Shown: one piece after another, positions 9,037-17,737 of the stretch
Layout: the number at the start of each line of letters is the position of its first letter
Numbering within the stretch: position 1 is the first letter of the stretch
Virus record (IMG/VR): IMGVR_UViG_3300025849_000049
Location: 1-52,931 of that record
DNA from: a virus
Reading direction: 5' to 3' (one strand)
Length of the DNA stretch: 52,931 bases
Notes under the pieces: model-generated
The model's input: the letters and a program-made list of their open reading frames with translations, nothing else
What the model was told of the DNA's origin: nothing
Database searches by the model: none
Program-made: the position numbers and the translations under genes

Positions 9037-9070
9037 AGGCACATCGAAGTTTATTATACAGGAGCAAATC

Positions 9071-9388
9071 ATGTCGGCAAATCTTAGGGTAGCATATGTT
9101 ACTTGTAATACTACACTGGTTAATACCGCTGTAGACACAGTTAGCGGTGTAGCGCTAAAAGGTACACGCATTAGAGGCGTCCATGCACAGGGTGTAGGTG
9201 AGTTTACTATCACTGGTACATCCGTAGATGCTTTTGGAAACTCAAATGGCGGTATTATTAAATTCACTAATACAACCAGTTCAGATGTAACAGAAGCTTA
9301 CCTTACAGACACAGGCGTCCGTATGGGTGGTACTGTTATTGTGCAATGTCCTACAGCAGGTTCAACGGTAACAATTTATTATGGCTAA
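9071..9388 (+). CDS. Small beta-rich virion protein, unknown
   Basis: I chose ATG 9071 (MSANLRVAYV) because AGGAGC lies just upstream; 105 residues. The sequence is strand-rich and ends TVTIYYG, like small decoration or head-fibre-type proteins. It overlaps the next gene by eight bases (ATGGCTAA). It follows the capsid terminator and precedes the adaptor gene, so a head-surface or connector role is likely but unproven. Confidence 0.65.
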   Translation: MSANLRVAYVTCNTTLVNTAVDTVSGVALKGTRIRGVHAQGVGEFTITGTSVDAFGNSNGGIIKFTNTTSSDVTEAYLTDTGVRMGGTVIVQCPTAGSTVTIYYG

Positions 9389-10037
9389 TTACACATACCT
9401 TGTAAACGATATTATTGAAGCGTCTGAGAATGATGGCACTGAATTTATTGCCTATATTCCTAAGATGGTTAATCGTGTCGAAGATAGAATGATAAAAGCT
9501 CTAGATGACTACGGGCTTGTAACTGTTACGTCAGTTGCCCTTTCTGCAGGTAAAAATACATTTGAACTACCTACAGGAGCAAAGGTTATTAAGAATATTC
9601 ACCTTAAAGACGCAGGCACTAAGATTGCTTTGCTTCAAAGAACAGACGAATTTATTAATGATTACTGGCCTGTAAGCGCCAGCACGGGAACGCCTAAGTA
9701 TTATGCCAGAAAAACCAACAGTAAGATTCTTTTTGCTCCTACTGCAAGCGCTACTTATGGCGGCTCTATTGTATACACAGTTAAGCCGCCTGCTTTAACC
9801 AGCGCTAATCAAAATAACTATTTCTCAGACGAATGCTATGATGCTTTATTTTATGGCTGCATGGTTGAGGCCACAAACTTTATGAAAAACTTTTCTGTTA
9901 CTCCTGTGTATCAAGAACAACATAAAAATGCAATGGACTTACTGAGAAACCAAGCTAGAAGAACACGCCGTGACGATATGGAAGATAACTCTTCCCCAGC
10001 AGGCGGCGACAACACATTAACTCCAGGAGGAAACTAA
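9381..10037 (+). CDS. Head-tail adaptor (connector) protein
   Basis: A 218-residue protein with an N-terminal helical part (YLVNDIIEASENDGTEF), a central beta domain (VALSAGKNTFELPTGAKVI) and a C-terminal helix (YGCMVEATNFMK then QEQHKNAMDLLRNQARR). This order fits adaptors of podoviruses that bind below the portal (phage SU10 adaptor or T7 gp11-like). Its place after capsid genes and before the gp4-like gene supports this. Confidence 0.7.
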   Translation: MANYTYLVNDIIEASENDGTEFIAYIPKMVNRVEDRMIKALDDYGLVTVTSVALSAGKNTFELPTGAKVIKNIHLKDAGTKIALLQRTDEFINDYWPVSASTGTPKYYARKTNSKILFAPTASATYGGSIVYTVKPPALTSANQNNYFSDECYDALFYGCMVEATNFMKNFSVTPVYQEQHKNAMDLLRNQARRTRRDDMEDNSSPAGGDNTLTPGGN

Positions 10038-10039
10038 AA

Positions 10040-10846
10040 ATGGCACCTACAGGTAATAAAATTAAAAAAATTGAGAAAAAACTAAAAGCTATTTATAAGG
10101 AGCTTAGTACTCCAGCTACAAAAGGACAGCGTCGAGGAACAACGCCAAGTAAAACACCTTTAAGTACTGCTTTTACAGGAAGCGGTAAGAACAGAAAGAA
10201 TCTTCAAGCTGAGTTTGATAAACTTTCTGCTCAACTTAAAAAAGAAAAAGCTTCTTTTGGTAAAGACGCTAAAGTACAAAAGGCTTCGGACTCAGTGGCT
10301 GTTCCTAAAAGACGTTCTCCTACTGATATTATGCGCCAGACAGGAAGGCGCAAAGAAGTTCTTGCTGGCCCTAAAGTAAAGCCTACTGCTAAAAAGCCTG
10401 CTGCTGCTAAAAAGCCTGCTGCTGCTAAGAAGCCATCAGGCAACGGTTTTGCACAAGCCTTTAAAGAAGCACGTGCTAAGTTTGATGCTGGCACAGGTAA
10501 CACTACCTTTAAATTTAATGGCTCTTCTTACTCCGTTGCTAAACCAGCAGAGCTTAAAAAAGCTGGCGGTACATATGGTAAAAAACTTAATGATATTCTT
10601 AAGTCTAAACAACGTAGAAGCGAGACAGATAAACAGGTAACTAACAAGCCAAAATCTAAATCTAAGTTTGCTGGAATGCCTAACGAAAAAATGCTTAACA
10701 GACTCGAAAGAGAAAAAACTGCCAAGAAGTCTTACGGTGGCGGCATGGATAAGAAAACTGTTAAGCGTGGCAAGGGCAGCAGTATAGCTGGTAAACCTAA
10801 AGGTGTAGGCTGTGCAACCCGTGGATATGGAAAGGCAATGAAGTAA
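10040..10846 (+). CDS. Very basic protein with histone H1-like repeats
   Basis: A 268-residue Lys/Ala/Ser-rich protein. Near residues 114-132 a KKPAAA unit is repeated three times, like histone H1 tails. A short module follows, FAQAFKEARAKFDAG then FKFNGSSYSV (about 136-163), like the F-x-x-AF-x-x-AR...F-x-G-x-xY motif seen in several phage proteins. The C-terminus ends CATRGYGKAMK, a short tag I recall in other marine phage proteins. It may bind packaged DNA or act during assembly; the function is not established. Confidence 0.7.
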   Translation: MAPTGNKIKKIEKKLKAIYKELSTPATKGQRRGTTPSKTPLSTAFTGSGKNRKNLQAEFDKLSAQLKKEKASFGKDAKVQKASDSVAVPKRRSPTDIMRQTGRRKEVLAGPKVKPTAKKPAAAKKPAAAKKPSGNGFAQAFKEARAKFDAGTGNTTFKFNGSSYSVAKPAELKKAGGTYGKKLNDILKSKQRRSETDKQVTNKPKSKSKFAGMPNEKMLNRLEREKTAKKSYGGGMDKKTVKRGKGSSIAGKPKGVGCATRGYGKAMK

Positions 10847-11100
10847 TGAAAAAAGTACCAAAGAATAATAAGGGTCTTTCCAAGCTTCCTACTGCTGTTC
10901 GTAATAGTATGGGATACTTTCAAGATGGTGGGCCTGTAACGGAAACTATTGGTGCTAGTTCATCAGGAGGAACCCGTGGTACAAAAGAACAAGGTATGAG
11001 AGCTTACGACTACCAACAAGAAATTAAAAAAGAACACGAAGAGCGTATGAAATATATTGAAGAACAGCTTTCAGATAACCGTGGTGGTAAAAGAAAGTAA
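10846..11100 (+). CDS. Small basic protein, unknown
   Basis: An 84-residue protein overlapping its upstream gene by one base (TAATG) and the downstream gene by one base. The N-terminus is Lys-rich (KKVPKNNKGLSKLP), the middle Gly/Ser-rich, and the C-terminus a charged helix ending GGKRK. It belongs to the run of small basic proteins between the adaptor and gp4-like genes. The function is unknown. Confidence 0.65.
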   Translation: MKKVPKNNKGLSKLPTAVRNSMGYFQDGGPVTETIGASSSGGTRGTKEQGMRAYDYQQEIKKEHEERMKYIEEQLSDNRGGKRK

Positions 11101-11549
11101 TGTCTGATGCTAAGTACACAAAGCCAGAACTCCGCAAACGAATTGTTGCTCGCATTAAAGCGGGTAGCAAGGGCGGGGCAGCAGGTCAGTGGTCGGCACG
11201 TAAAGCTCAGTTAGCTGCAGCTGCTTATAAGAAAGCAGGTGGTGGCTACAAGGGCGGTAAAGGAAAGAAACAAAAGTCATTAAGCAAATGGACAAAAGAA
11301 GAGTGGGGCACCGAGAGTGGTAAGCCAAGTACGCAGGGGGCGAAGGCCACAGGTGAAAGGTACTTACCAAAAAAGGCGAGGGCTAAACTCACAAAAGCAG
11401 AGTATGCGAAGACTACGGCAGCTAAAAGAAAAGGACGAGCAGAAGGAAAACAGTTCGTTAAGCAGCCTAAAGCTATAGCTAAGAAAACAGCTAAAGTAAG
11501 AAACGCTGCAAAAGGTGGTTCCATCTCAGGACATAATAGGTTATACTAA
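11100..11549 (+). CDS. DUF5872-family basic protein with SGHNRLY tag
   Basis: A 149-residue protein that I recognise as DUF5872, shared by marine phages and algal viruses. YTKPELRKRI, then IKAGSKGGAAGQWSARKAQL, AYKKAGGGYKGG and KGKQFVKQPKAIAKK follow in the family order, with SLSKWTKEEW...TGERYLP between. The function is unknown; it is strongly positively charged. It ends with SGHNRLY, the same tag as the genes at 2324 and 11912. Confidence 0.85.
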   Translation: MSDAKYTKPELRKRIVARIKAGSKGGAAGQWSARKAQLAAAAYKKAGGGYKGGKGKKQKSLSKWTKEEWGTESGKPSTQGAKATGERYLPKKARAKLTKAEYAKTTAAKRKGRAEGKQFVKQPKAIAKKTAKVRNAAKGGSISGHNRLY

Positions 11550-11552
11550 GAC

Positions 11553-11909
11553 ATGGCATTAACAGATTCAGAAAAAAATAAATTAAAGAAACTTGGCCTC
11601 AAGGGTTTAAACAAACCTAAGATGACGCCAAGCCATCCAAGCAAAAAGGCTGTAGTAGCCGTAAGGGGAGACAATGGAAAACTTAAAACAATTCGTTTCG
11701 GCGCTCAAGGAATGGGCCACAACTACAGCAAAGAAGCTCGTTCAAACTTTAAAGCAAGGCATGGAAAGAACATTGCTAGAGGCAAGACTTCAGCTGCTTA
11801 CTGGGCTGACAAAGTCTTTTGGGGTGGTAAAGGTAAAAGTACTAAGCGTCCTCCTTCGAGTCAAAAACAGACTTTCGGTCTTGGTGGCAAGAACAGAAAG
11901 AAAACTTAA
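11553..11909 (+). CDS. Conserved marine phage protein with RHxxNxxxGxxSAAYWA motif
   Basis: A 118-residue basic protein. The block IRFGAQGMGHN followed by FKARHGKNIARG and SAAYWADKVFW (about residues 48-90) is a conserved phage protein signature that I recognise from many marine and enteric phage genomes. There its product is uncharacterised or called structural. It lies four bases after the DUF5872 gene and two bases before the 54-residue tagged gene, so it is surely co-translated. Confidence 0.75.
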   Translation: MALTDSEKNKLKKLGLKGLNKPKMTPSHPSKKAVVAVRGDNGKLKTIRFGAQGMGHNYSKEARSNFKARHGKNIARGKTSAAYWADKVFWGGKGKSTKRPPSSQKQTFGLGGKNRKKT

Positions 11910-11911
11910 GG

Positions 11912-12076
11912 ATGGCGATAAGTAGGTCTGCGGTCAGCCAACAGGTAAGCAAGCCTGGAAGAAAGGTAGGTGGTCGCAAAAGAAACTCTACTGGTTCTGC
12001 TAGTCCAAGAGGCACAGACCAGACAGCTGGCTTAAAGGCTGACCGCAAACAATCTGGTCATAACAGACTATACTAA
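11912..12076 (+). CDS. 54-residue basic protein with SGHNRLY tag
   Basis: A short gene starting two bases after the previous stop, with TAAGG upstream. The product is Arg/Lys/Ser-rich and ends KQSGHNRLY. The same C-terminal seven residues end the proteins at 2324-2623 (KQSGHNRLY) and 11100-11549 (SGHNRLY). Nothing else is recognisable. The exact tag on a third, otherwise different protein is the best evidence that this short frame is real. Confidence 0.75.
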   Translation: MAISRSAVSQQVSKPGRKVGGRKRNSTGSASPRGTDQTAGLKADRKQSGHNRLY

Positions 12077-12088
12077 AGGAGAACATGA

Positions 12089-12754
12089 ATGGCAACGTCA
12101 GGTACATATACCTTTTCAATGGATATTGACGAAGTAATTGAAGAAGCACTGGAAATGATTGGAGGTGAGGCTACGCTTGGTAACGAGCCTAAGTCTGCTC
12201 GTCGTTCTATTAACCTGCTTCTACAAGACTGGCAGAACCGTGGCATTCAGTTGTGGACAATTGGAACCACTGCTGTTACGGTTACAACCAGTGTTACCTC
12301 CTATGTCTTGGGAGAAGAGAACATCGACGTTCTGGAAGCTGTGGTTAACCGTGACAACATCGACCTGCAGCTAGAACGCATCAGCATGGAAGAGTACCTT
12401 AAAGTCCCTCGTAAGGGGCAGACAGGGCGTCCTACACAGTTTGCTGTACGTAGAGAGCGGGACCAGTCTCGTGTCTTCCTATGGCCTGTACCAGAGAATA
12501 GCACAGATGCAATTAAGTTTGAAACTGTAAAGTATTTCCAAGATGTATCCAAGTCTTCTCAGACTGCTGACATCTCTCGTAGGTTCTATCCTTGCTTAAC
12601 TGCAGGCACTGCCTACTTCATGTCAATGAAACGTCCAGGTGTAGATGCAGGCCGCATCCAGATGATTAAGGGTGAATATGAAGACAGATTACTAAGAGCG
12701 CAGGAAGAGGATAAAGAGCGTGCCAGCATGTACATTCTCCCTCGTCTGAGGTAG
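12089..12754 (+). CDS. P22 gp4-like tail accessory / head completion protein
   Basis: A 221-residue protein with the pattern DIDEVIEEALEMIGGEA...SARRSINLLLQDWQNRGIQLW near its N-terminus, typical of P22 gp4-like neck proteins in podoviruses. Then come beta strands, a GRPTQFAVRRERDQ stretch near residues 111-124, and a C-terminal helical region. It would extend the portal ring and start the tail. It has an AGGAGA ribosome site and lies upstream of the tail fibre gene. Confidence 0.75.
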   Translation: MATSGTYTFSMDIDEVIEEALEMIGGEATLGNEPKSARRSINLLLQDWQNRGIQLWTIGTTAVTVTTSVTSYVLGEENIDVLEAVVNRDNIDLQLERISMEEYLKVPRKGQTGRPTQFAVRRERDQSRVFLWPVPENSTDAIKFETVKYFQDVSKSSQTADISRRFYPCLTAGTAYFMSMKRPGVDAGRIQMIKGEYEDRLLRAQEEDKERASMYILPRLR

Positions 12755-12758
12755 TAAC

Positions 12759-13016
12759 ATGGGTGCAACTAAAGCATTAGGTCTTTGCGATATCTGCGGC
12801 TTCAGATACGAACTTAAGACCCTGCAAAAAAATAGTTATGGGATGATGGTTTGCACAGCTGATTACGAAGGTAGGTTCGACCAGAAGAATCATCCACAAA
12901 ATAGAATTGCTAGGGTAACGGAGGACTATGTTGTTAAAGACCCTAGACCACAGGTTCCGTCACTTGTTTCGGCAGTGCCTGTATCTTCTTGGCTTCCACC
13001 GTATCCAGGACCGTAA
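12759..13016 (+). CDS. Small CxxC protein, paralog 1
   Basis: An 85-residue protein with CDICGFRYE at residues 10-18 and a second cysteine near 32 (MVC), followed by DYEGRFDQKNHPQN. The next gene repeats this pattern, so the two look like a tandem duplication. The cysteines could bind a metal as a small zinc-ribbon-like knuckle, but only three are obvious. The C-terminus is proline-rich. It sits between the gp4-like gene and the long tail fibre and is probably a minor tail protein. Confidence 0.7.
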   Translation: MGATKALGLCDICGFRYELKTLQKNSYGMMVCTADYEGRFDQKNHPQNRIARVTEDYVVKDPRPQVPSLVSAVPVSSWLPPYPGP

Positions 13017-13019
13017 CAA

Positions 13020-13319
13020 ATGGCTAAAGGAAAACATGTACAAGCTGAGTGTGATATTTGTGGGTTTGCTTATCCACGTAGTAGGCTACGTAAGAACAGC
13101 TTTAATCTCTGGGTGTGTCCCTCTGACTGGGATGGAAGCTATGACAGAGTCAACCACGCACAGAACAAAGTCCCTGACATGCGAGACAGAAGTCAGTATG
13201 TAATGAATGCTAGGCCTGACCCTAATATTGACAGGGGGATTACTTGGGACAAAGCAACAGAGAGATATACCACAATATACCAGTGGGAGTTGGTAAACAT
13301 AAGTTGGAATAACGTATAA
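13020..13319 (+). CDS. Small CxxC protein, paralog 2
   Basis: A 99-residue protein sharing with its neighbour the pattern CDICGF-x-Y...L-x-KNS...VC-x-x-D-x-x-G-x-x-D-x-x-NH-x-QN. The remainder (residues 55-99) is unrelated to the first copy and ends in aromatic-rich strands. It starts three bases after the first copy and overlaps the tail fibre start by one base (TAATG). The role is unknown; a metal-stabilised adaptor for the tail fibre is one possibility. Confidence 0.7.
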   Translation: MAKGKHVQAECDICGFAYPRSRLRKNSFNLWVCPSDWDGSYDRVNHAQNKVPDMRDRSQYVMNARPDPNIDRGITWDKATERYTTIYQWELVNISWNNV

Positions 13320-16300
13320 TGACTGATTTTACTGGTAAGCTAATTGCCAACACATATAAAGATATCCTTACAATTAACTCTAGCGCTACTAATGATGGGC
13401 TAGACAACACCCTTAGACGTGTGCAGGATGGGGAGGGTACTAACTCCTCACTAAAGCTTTCTGAAACATCTGCAGCATTTACAGGCAATGTAAGCGTTAA
13501 CGGGAACCTAACTATTAATGGAGCCTTTCAACCACAGAATATACAGACTAGCGCTGTAAGGGCCACAACGGTAAGTGCAACTAATATTACAACTGATGTA
13601 CTGACAGCTGGAACTCTTACCTTTCAAGATGTAAGCGTAAGTACATTACGTGCAGGCACAGTCAGCGCTACAACCATTAATGCAGGAAGCACTCTTACAG
13701 TAGATGGTGACAATGTTATTACTTCTGCAGTTGCTGTATCTACTGCTGCTATTCTTCGTGCGCAGATTGCAACAACTATTGCCAACACATCTGCAGCCCT
13801 TCAAGCTAATATTGATGTAGTATCTGTAGGATTATCCGCTACTAATACTCAAACACAAATTAACGCTACACAGATTAATACACTGTCAACATCCATTGCT
13901 GCAAATGCCTCAGCCATTACAGTTAATGAATCAGCTATTACATCTGTTAATACTAGAATTAATGCAGTATCTGTTCTTGCTGAGACTAAGGCTAGTGCAG
14001 CCACTTCTGCTACATTAGAAACAAGGATTGCAGGTGTAAGCTCTACAATGGCAACAAGCATTGGCAATCAAATGCCTAAAGCTGGTGGAACATTTACAGG
14101 TCCAGTAGTATTTGATGCCGATGGCTTTACAATTAATTCCAACGCATCAGCAGTGTTTAACGGACCAGCAACAATGAACTCCAATATTGCATTGGGTAAT
14201 AGTAGTACTGATTTAATAACTGGCTCTGGCCGTTGGGCAACTAATATTATTCCTAATAATAGCACTTCAAGAGATTTAGGTACTGACAGCCTTAGATGGG
14301 ACAATGCTTACATTAATACTTTTAGAGGCGGTATTAATGCTATAGCAACATCTGTTACAGACCTTATATATCCAAGTTCTTATGGTAATGCTCCAACAAA
14401 TGTAGATTATGTAGGTACTGCTATAGCTACAAAAGCAAGTGTTGGTACGTCAGCTACACTAGAAACTAGAATTGCTGCTGTAAGCTCTACGATGGCTACG
14501 AGCATTGGTAACAGCAACTCTGCTATCACAGCACTTAGTGCAACGATGGCTACGAGCATTGGTAACAGCAACTCTGCTATCACAGCACTTAGTGCAACGA
14601 TGGCTACGAGCATTGGTAACAGCAACTCTGCTATCACGGCACTTAGTGCAACGATGGCTACAAGCATTGCAACAAGACTTGCATTGGCTGGTGGGACAAT
14701 GACAGGAAACCTTATCCTTAATGCTGACCCCAGCGCAAACTTACAAGCTGCAAGTAAACAATATGTAGATAATCTCACAGCCTCAAGTATTCACGTTCAC
14801 GAAGCAGTAAGGGTAGAAACAAACACCACAAATTTAAATGCTACGTATAACAACGGGACTGCGGGTGTGGGGGCTACTCTTACTAATGCAGGAACTCAAG
14901 CAGCTTTGGTTGTAGACGGTGTAACAGTTAATACTAGTGACCGTGTTCTTGTTCTTGGCCAAACCAATCAAACACAAAATGGTGTTTATGTAGTTACCAA
15001 CACAGGCTCTGGTTCTACCAACTGGATACTAACACGCTCAGATGATGCCGATACTTCTGGTGACGGTTCTTCTGACACCTTAGATGAAGGTTCTTATTTC
15101 TTTGTTCAAGAAGGTACCGTCGGTGCTGCTCACGCTTTTGTTTGTAATACACAGGGAACAATTGTATTTGGCACAACTAATATTACCTTTGCACAGTTTA
15201 GCGATTCTGTTGAGTATACCGCAGGTACGGGTATTAATGTTAATGCCAGCCGTGTAATCTCGACCTCTGGAGTTCCTACTAACGCAGAGCTTGCAGCAGT
15301 GTCTGCTACTATGGCAACAAGCATTGCTAATAGCAACTCAGCTATTATTGCTTTAAGCGCCACGCTTGAGTCTCGTATTGCAGGAGTGTCGGCTATTGTT
15401 CCTACTTCTTTAACCGAGCTAGGCATTACCGATGGTTCAAACGGGCAAGTTCTACAAACAGATGGCAACAGTGTGTTTACTTTTGTATCTGTAGCTGGAG
15501 GTGGCTCAGGTACGGTAACAAACATTAAAGCTGGTTCTAATATCTCTATGACTGAGGCAGGAACTACAGTTACTGAAACAACCACAAGTGCCACAATTGC
15601 TGTGACAGCCAGTCCTACATTCTCTAGTGCAGTAATTACTGGTGATTTAACTGTTGACACCAATACTCTGTATGTTGACAGCACGAATAATCGTGTCGGC
15701 ATCGGCACGAGTTCGCCTGATGCGAGACTGTCCATAATAGACGGAACTTCTTCTGACCAATTACGGATGGGAAGCAGCACTTCTTATTATAAGATTGGGC
15801 GGAACACATCTACAGGTCTGTTGGAGTTTAACGGCATTCAAAGTGGGTTTAATGGCTATGTCTTTGGGGGTGCTAACGGAGAACGTATGCGCATTGACAG
15901 CGGCGGCAATGTGGGAATTGGCACGAATTCGCCAAGGGAAAGGTTAGATGTTGTCGGTGATGCAATTATTGAGGCAAGCTTTAACGGCACACAGTTTATA
16001 CGAAATGTAGATGTTGCAAGTGCTGGTCTGGCAGGACACTATCTTGGCATTGGTGCTAAATATAATGGTAATCCTGTTACACCTATTGTCATTGCAGGTA
16101 GCGTAGATTCAGACGGCACTGCTAATGCTTTTGCTGTTCGCTTAGATGATTCTGAAAAAATGCGCATCGATAGCATCGGGAATGTCGGCATTGGCACGAG
16201 TTCACCTAGCAAACGCCTTGAATCCGCATCAACCAGTCTCTCCACTGTGAAAATCAATGGTTACACTGCAAATAGTGGCCTTCCGATGTATTCCTACAAC

Positions 16301-16801
16301 GATAGTGGTGGGTGTGGGTGGGCTACTGGCGACGCCGATAGCGGAAGTCAAGGTTACGCAAACTTGATATATCTTAATGATATAGACAATTCATTTAATG
16401 TGTATTTGGGTCAGGCTGGGGCTTCAAATCAGAGAATGAAACTTGAGGCCGATGGCGACCTTCATGTCGATGGCAACGTAGTCGCATACTCCACCACTAT
16501 TTCAGATAAACGTCTTAAGAAAGACATTGCACCGATTGACAATGCTTTGTGGAGAGTGTCACAGTTAAACGGCTGTACCTTTACCTATCTTAAGGATGAC
16601 CGTAAGAGCGCAGGCTTAATTGCTCAAGACCTAGAAAAGGTATTGCCTTCAGCTGTCATTGAAGGCGGGGCTGTATTCCACGGAGAAGAAGGAGAAACTT
16701 ACAAGACTGTGCAGTATGACCAAGTTATTGGTTTGCTGGTGGAGGCAGTTAAGGAGTTAACTGCTAAAGTCGAGGAGTTAGAAAATGCCTCTACCAAGTA
16801 G
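13319..16801 (+). CDS. Long tail fibre with C-terminal S74 intramolecular chaperone
   Basis: A 1160-residue fibre. The Ala/Ser/Thr/Ile-rich shaft suggests a trimeric coiled or beta stalk. It contains an 18-residue unit (starting MATSIGNSNSAIT) repeated at the DNA level at 14492-14665. Later come repeats of the VGIGT-S-P type (near residues 790, 865 and 960), common in fibre beta-domains. From about residue 1060, SDKRLKKDIAPI, GLIAQDLEKVLP and VQYDQVIGLLVEAVKEL match the peptidase S74 chaperone. That domain trims itself after trimerisation, with the Ser and Lys of SDKRLK as the catalytic pair. It is a probable receptor-binding or stalk protein. Confidence 0.9.
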   Translation: MTDFTGKLIANTYKDILTINSSATNDGLDNTLRRVQDGEGTNSSLKLSETSAAFTGNVSVNGNLTINGAFQPQNIQTSAVRATTVSATNITTDVLTAGTLTFQDVSVSTLRAGTVSATTINAGSTLTVDGDNVITSAVAVSTAAILRAQIATTIANTSAALQANIDVVSVGLSATNTQTQINATQINTLSTSIAANASAITVNESAITSVNTRINAVSVLAETKASAATSATLETRIAGVSSTMATSIGNQMPKAGGTFTGPVVFDADGFTINSNASAVFNGPATMNSNIALGNSSTDLITGSGRWATNIIPNNSTSRDLGTDSLRWDNAYINTFRGGINAIATSVTDLIYPSSYGNAPTNVDYVGTAIATKASVGTSATLETRIAAVSSTMATSIGNSNSAITALSATMATSIGNSNSAITALSATMATSIGNSNSAITALSATMATSIATRLALAGGTMTGNLILNADPSANLQAASKQYVDNLTASSIHVHEAVRVETNTTNLNATYNNGTAGVGATLTNAGTQAALVVDGVTVNTSDRVLVLGQTNQTQNGVYVVTNTGSGSTNWILTRSDDADTSGDGSSDTLDEGSYFFVQEGTVGAAHAFVCNTQGTIVFGTTNITFAQFSDSVEYTAGTGINVNASRVISTSGVPTNAELAAVSATMATSIANSNSAIIALSATLESRIAGVSAIVPTSLTELGITDGSNGQVLQTDGNSVFTFVSVAGGGSGTVTNIKAGSNISMTEAGTTVTETTTSATIAVTASPTFSSAVITGDLTVDTNTLYVDSTNNRVGIGTSSPDARLSIIDGTSSDQLRMGSSTSYYKIGRNTSTGLLEFNGIQSGFNGYVFGGANGERMRIDSGGNVGIGTNSPRERLDVVGDAIIEASFNGTQFIRNVDVASAGLAGHYLGIGAKYNGNPVTPIVIAGSVDSDGTANAFAVRLDDSEKMRIDSIGNVGIGTSSPSKRLESASTSLSTVKINGYTANSGLPMYSYNDSGGCGWATGDADSGSQGYANLIYLNDIDNSFNVYLGQAGASNQRMKLEADGDLHVDGNVVAYSTTISDKRLKKDIAPIDNALWRVSQLNGCTFTYLKDDRKSAGLIAQDLEKVLPSAVIEGGAVFHGEEGETYKTVQYDQVIGLLVEAVKELTAKVEELENASTK
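14492..14665 (+). repeat. 54-bp tandem repeat inside the tail fibre gene
   Basis: Three full copies start at 14492, 14546 and 14600, and a partial copy starts at 14654. Copies 1 and 2 look identical and copy 3 differs at about one base. Each encodes 18 residues of fibre shaft. The near-identity implies recent slippage or recombination. Related, diverged units occur near 14049 and 15310. Confidence 0.9.
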
Positions 16802-17702
16802 TGGACAAATAACACTAGATGAGATGCACGTAGAGGCAGGCGGCAGTACTACTACTCAAGGTGCTGTTAATGATGCAGATATACGTGCTTTAATTGGCGC
16901 TGCTTCTGGCGGTCCTAACCTAGCCTTTACAGATTGGTATGGTGCATCCGCTCGTGTAACAATTAACATTACAATCTCTAGCAATACAAATAACTACAAC
17001 CTCTTTAACAGCAAGGGCGGTACGTACTCTGCTGGGAACACTACAATAAATGTAACGATTAACTCTGGTGTTACCGTAGGCTCTGTAACTACTTTTGGAT
17101 ACGCTTTTACCACTGGAACTGGATGGGCTACTGGCGATGTAATTAACATTATTAATAACGGTACAATTAAAGGCAAGGGTGGTAGCGGCGGCGCTGGAGC
17201 AGATATTACTTTTGGCGGGGCAAATAATAATACTCAAGGGGGTAACGGTGCTACAGGTGGTCCTGCGTTTAGAGGGCAGTTTGCCTGTACAGTTACCAAT
17301 AACGGCTCTGTCTATGGCGGCGGTGGTGGCGGAGGCGGCGGTGGTGGTTTCTGGCTTGGTGGGGATGGCAAAATTACTTTTAACTCAGCTAATGCAGGCT
17401 CAGGTGGCGGCGGCGGGGCTGGCGTTAACGGAGGTTCTGGAGGTACTGGAGGTACAGCCTCTGGTGCTGGCGCAGTACAGGGGACTAACGGCAGCGCAGG
17501 AAGTTCAACTGCAGGAGGTTCAGGGGGAACAGGCGGTTATAATGGCGGTAACGGAGGAGGCCTAGGAGCAAATGGAGCAATAGGACAAAGTGCTAGCAAT
17601 GCTGGTGGAACAGGCGGTACTCGTGGCGCCTATCAAGTAGGTGCAAGTCTTATTAATGGCGGTAGTGGCATAGGCGGAACTGTAGGCGGTAGAAGTTTAT
17701 AG
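16785..17702 (+). CDS. Glycine-rich tail-tip adhesin
   Basis: A 305-residue protein overlapping the fibre gene by 17 bases. The N-terminus (LPSSGQITLDEMHVEAGGS) is a motif I know from phage fibre-associated proteins. From about residue 125 on it is dominated by Gly/Ser/Asn/Ala with an 11-glycine run near 180. This resembles the polyglycine sandwich adhesins of the T2/S16 gp38 type, whose glycine-rich segments form the receptor-binding tip. Placement directly after the fibre supports a tip or receptor-recognition role. Gly-rich adhesins vary quickly between relatives. Confidence 0.75.
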   Translation: MPLPSSGQITLDEMHVEAGGSTTTQGAVNDADIRALIGAASGGPNLAFTDWYGASARVTINITISSNTNNYNLFNSKGGTYSAGNTTINVTINSGVTVGSVTTFGYAFTTGTGWATGDVINIINNGTIKGKGGSGGAGADITFGGANNNTQGGNGATGGPAFRGQFACTVTNNGSVYGGGGGGGGGGGFWLGGDGKITFNSANAGSGGGGGAGVNGGSGGTGGTASGAGAVQGTNGSAGSSTAGGSGGTGGYNGGNGGGLGANGAIGQSASNAGGTGGTRGAYQVGASLINGGSGIGGTVGGRSL

Positions 17703-17731
17703 TTGACAAACAAACAATAAAGGATTATAAT
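17703..17731 (+). promoter_or_regulatory. Perfect consensus sigma70 promoter, leaderless
   Basis: TTGACA (17703-17708), 17 bases, TATAAT (17726-17731). The predicted +1 (seven bases past the -10) is 17738, the A of the next start codon. The AAAGGA at 17719-17724 is 13 bases from the ATG and lies inside the promoter, so it would not be in the transcript. Confidence 0.85.
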
Positions 17732-17737
17732 AGTAAA

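Noticed and set aside
14492-14665. Tandem repeats considered as a CRISPR array
   Set aside because: Units are directly adjacent, in frame, with no spacers; they encode fibre residues.
15130-15780. 216-codon minus-strand frame inside the tail fibre gene
   Set aside because: It is the complement of the Thr/Ser/Val-rich fibre repeat coding sequence; no start signal and no family likeness.
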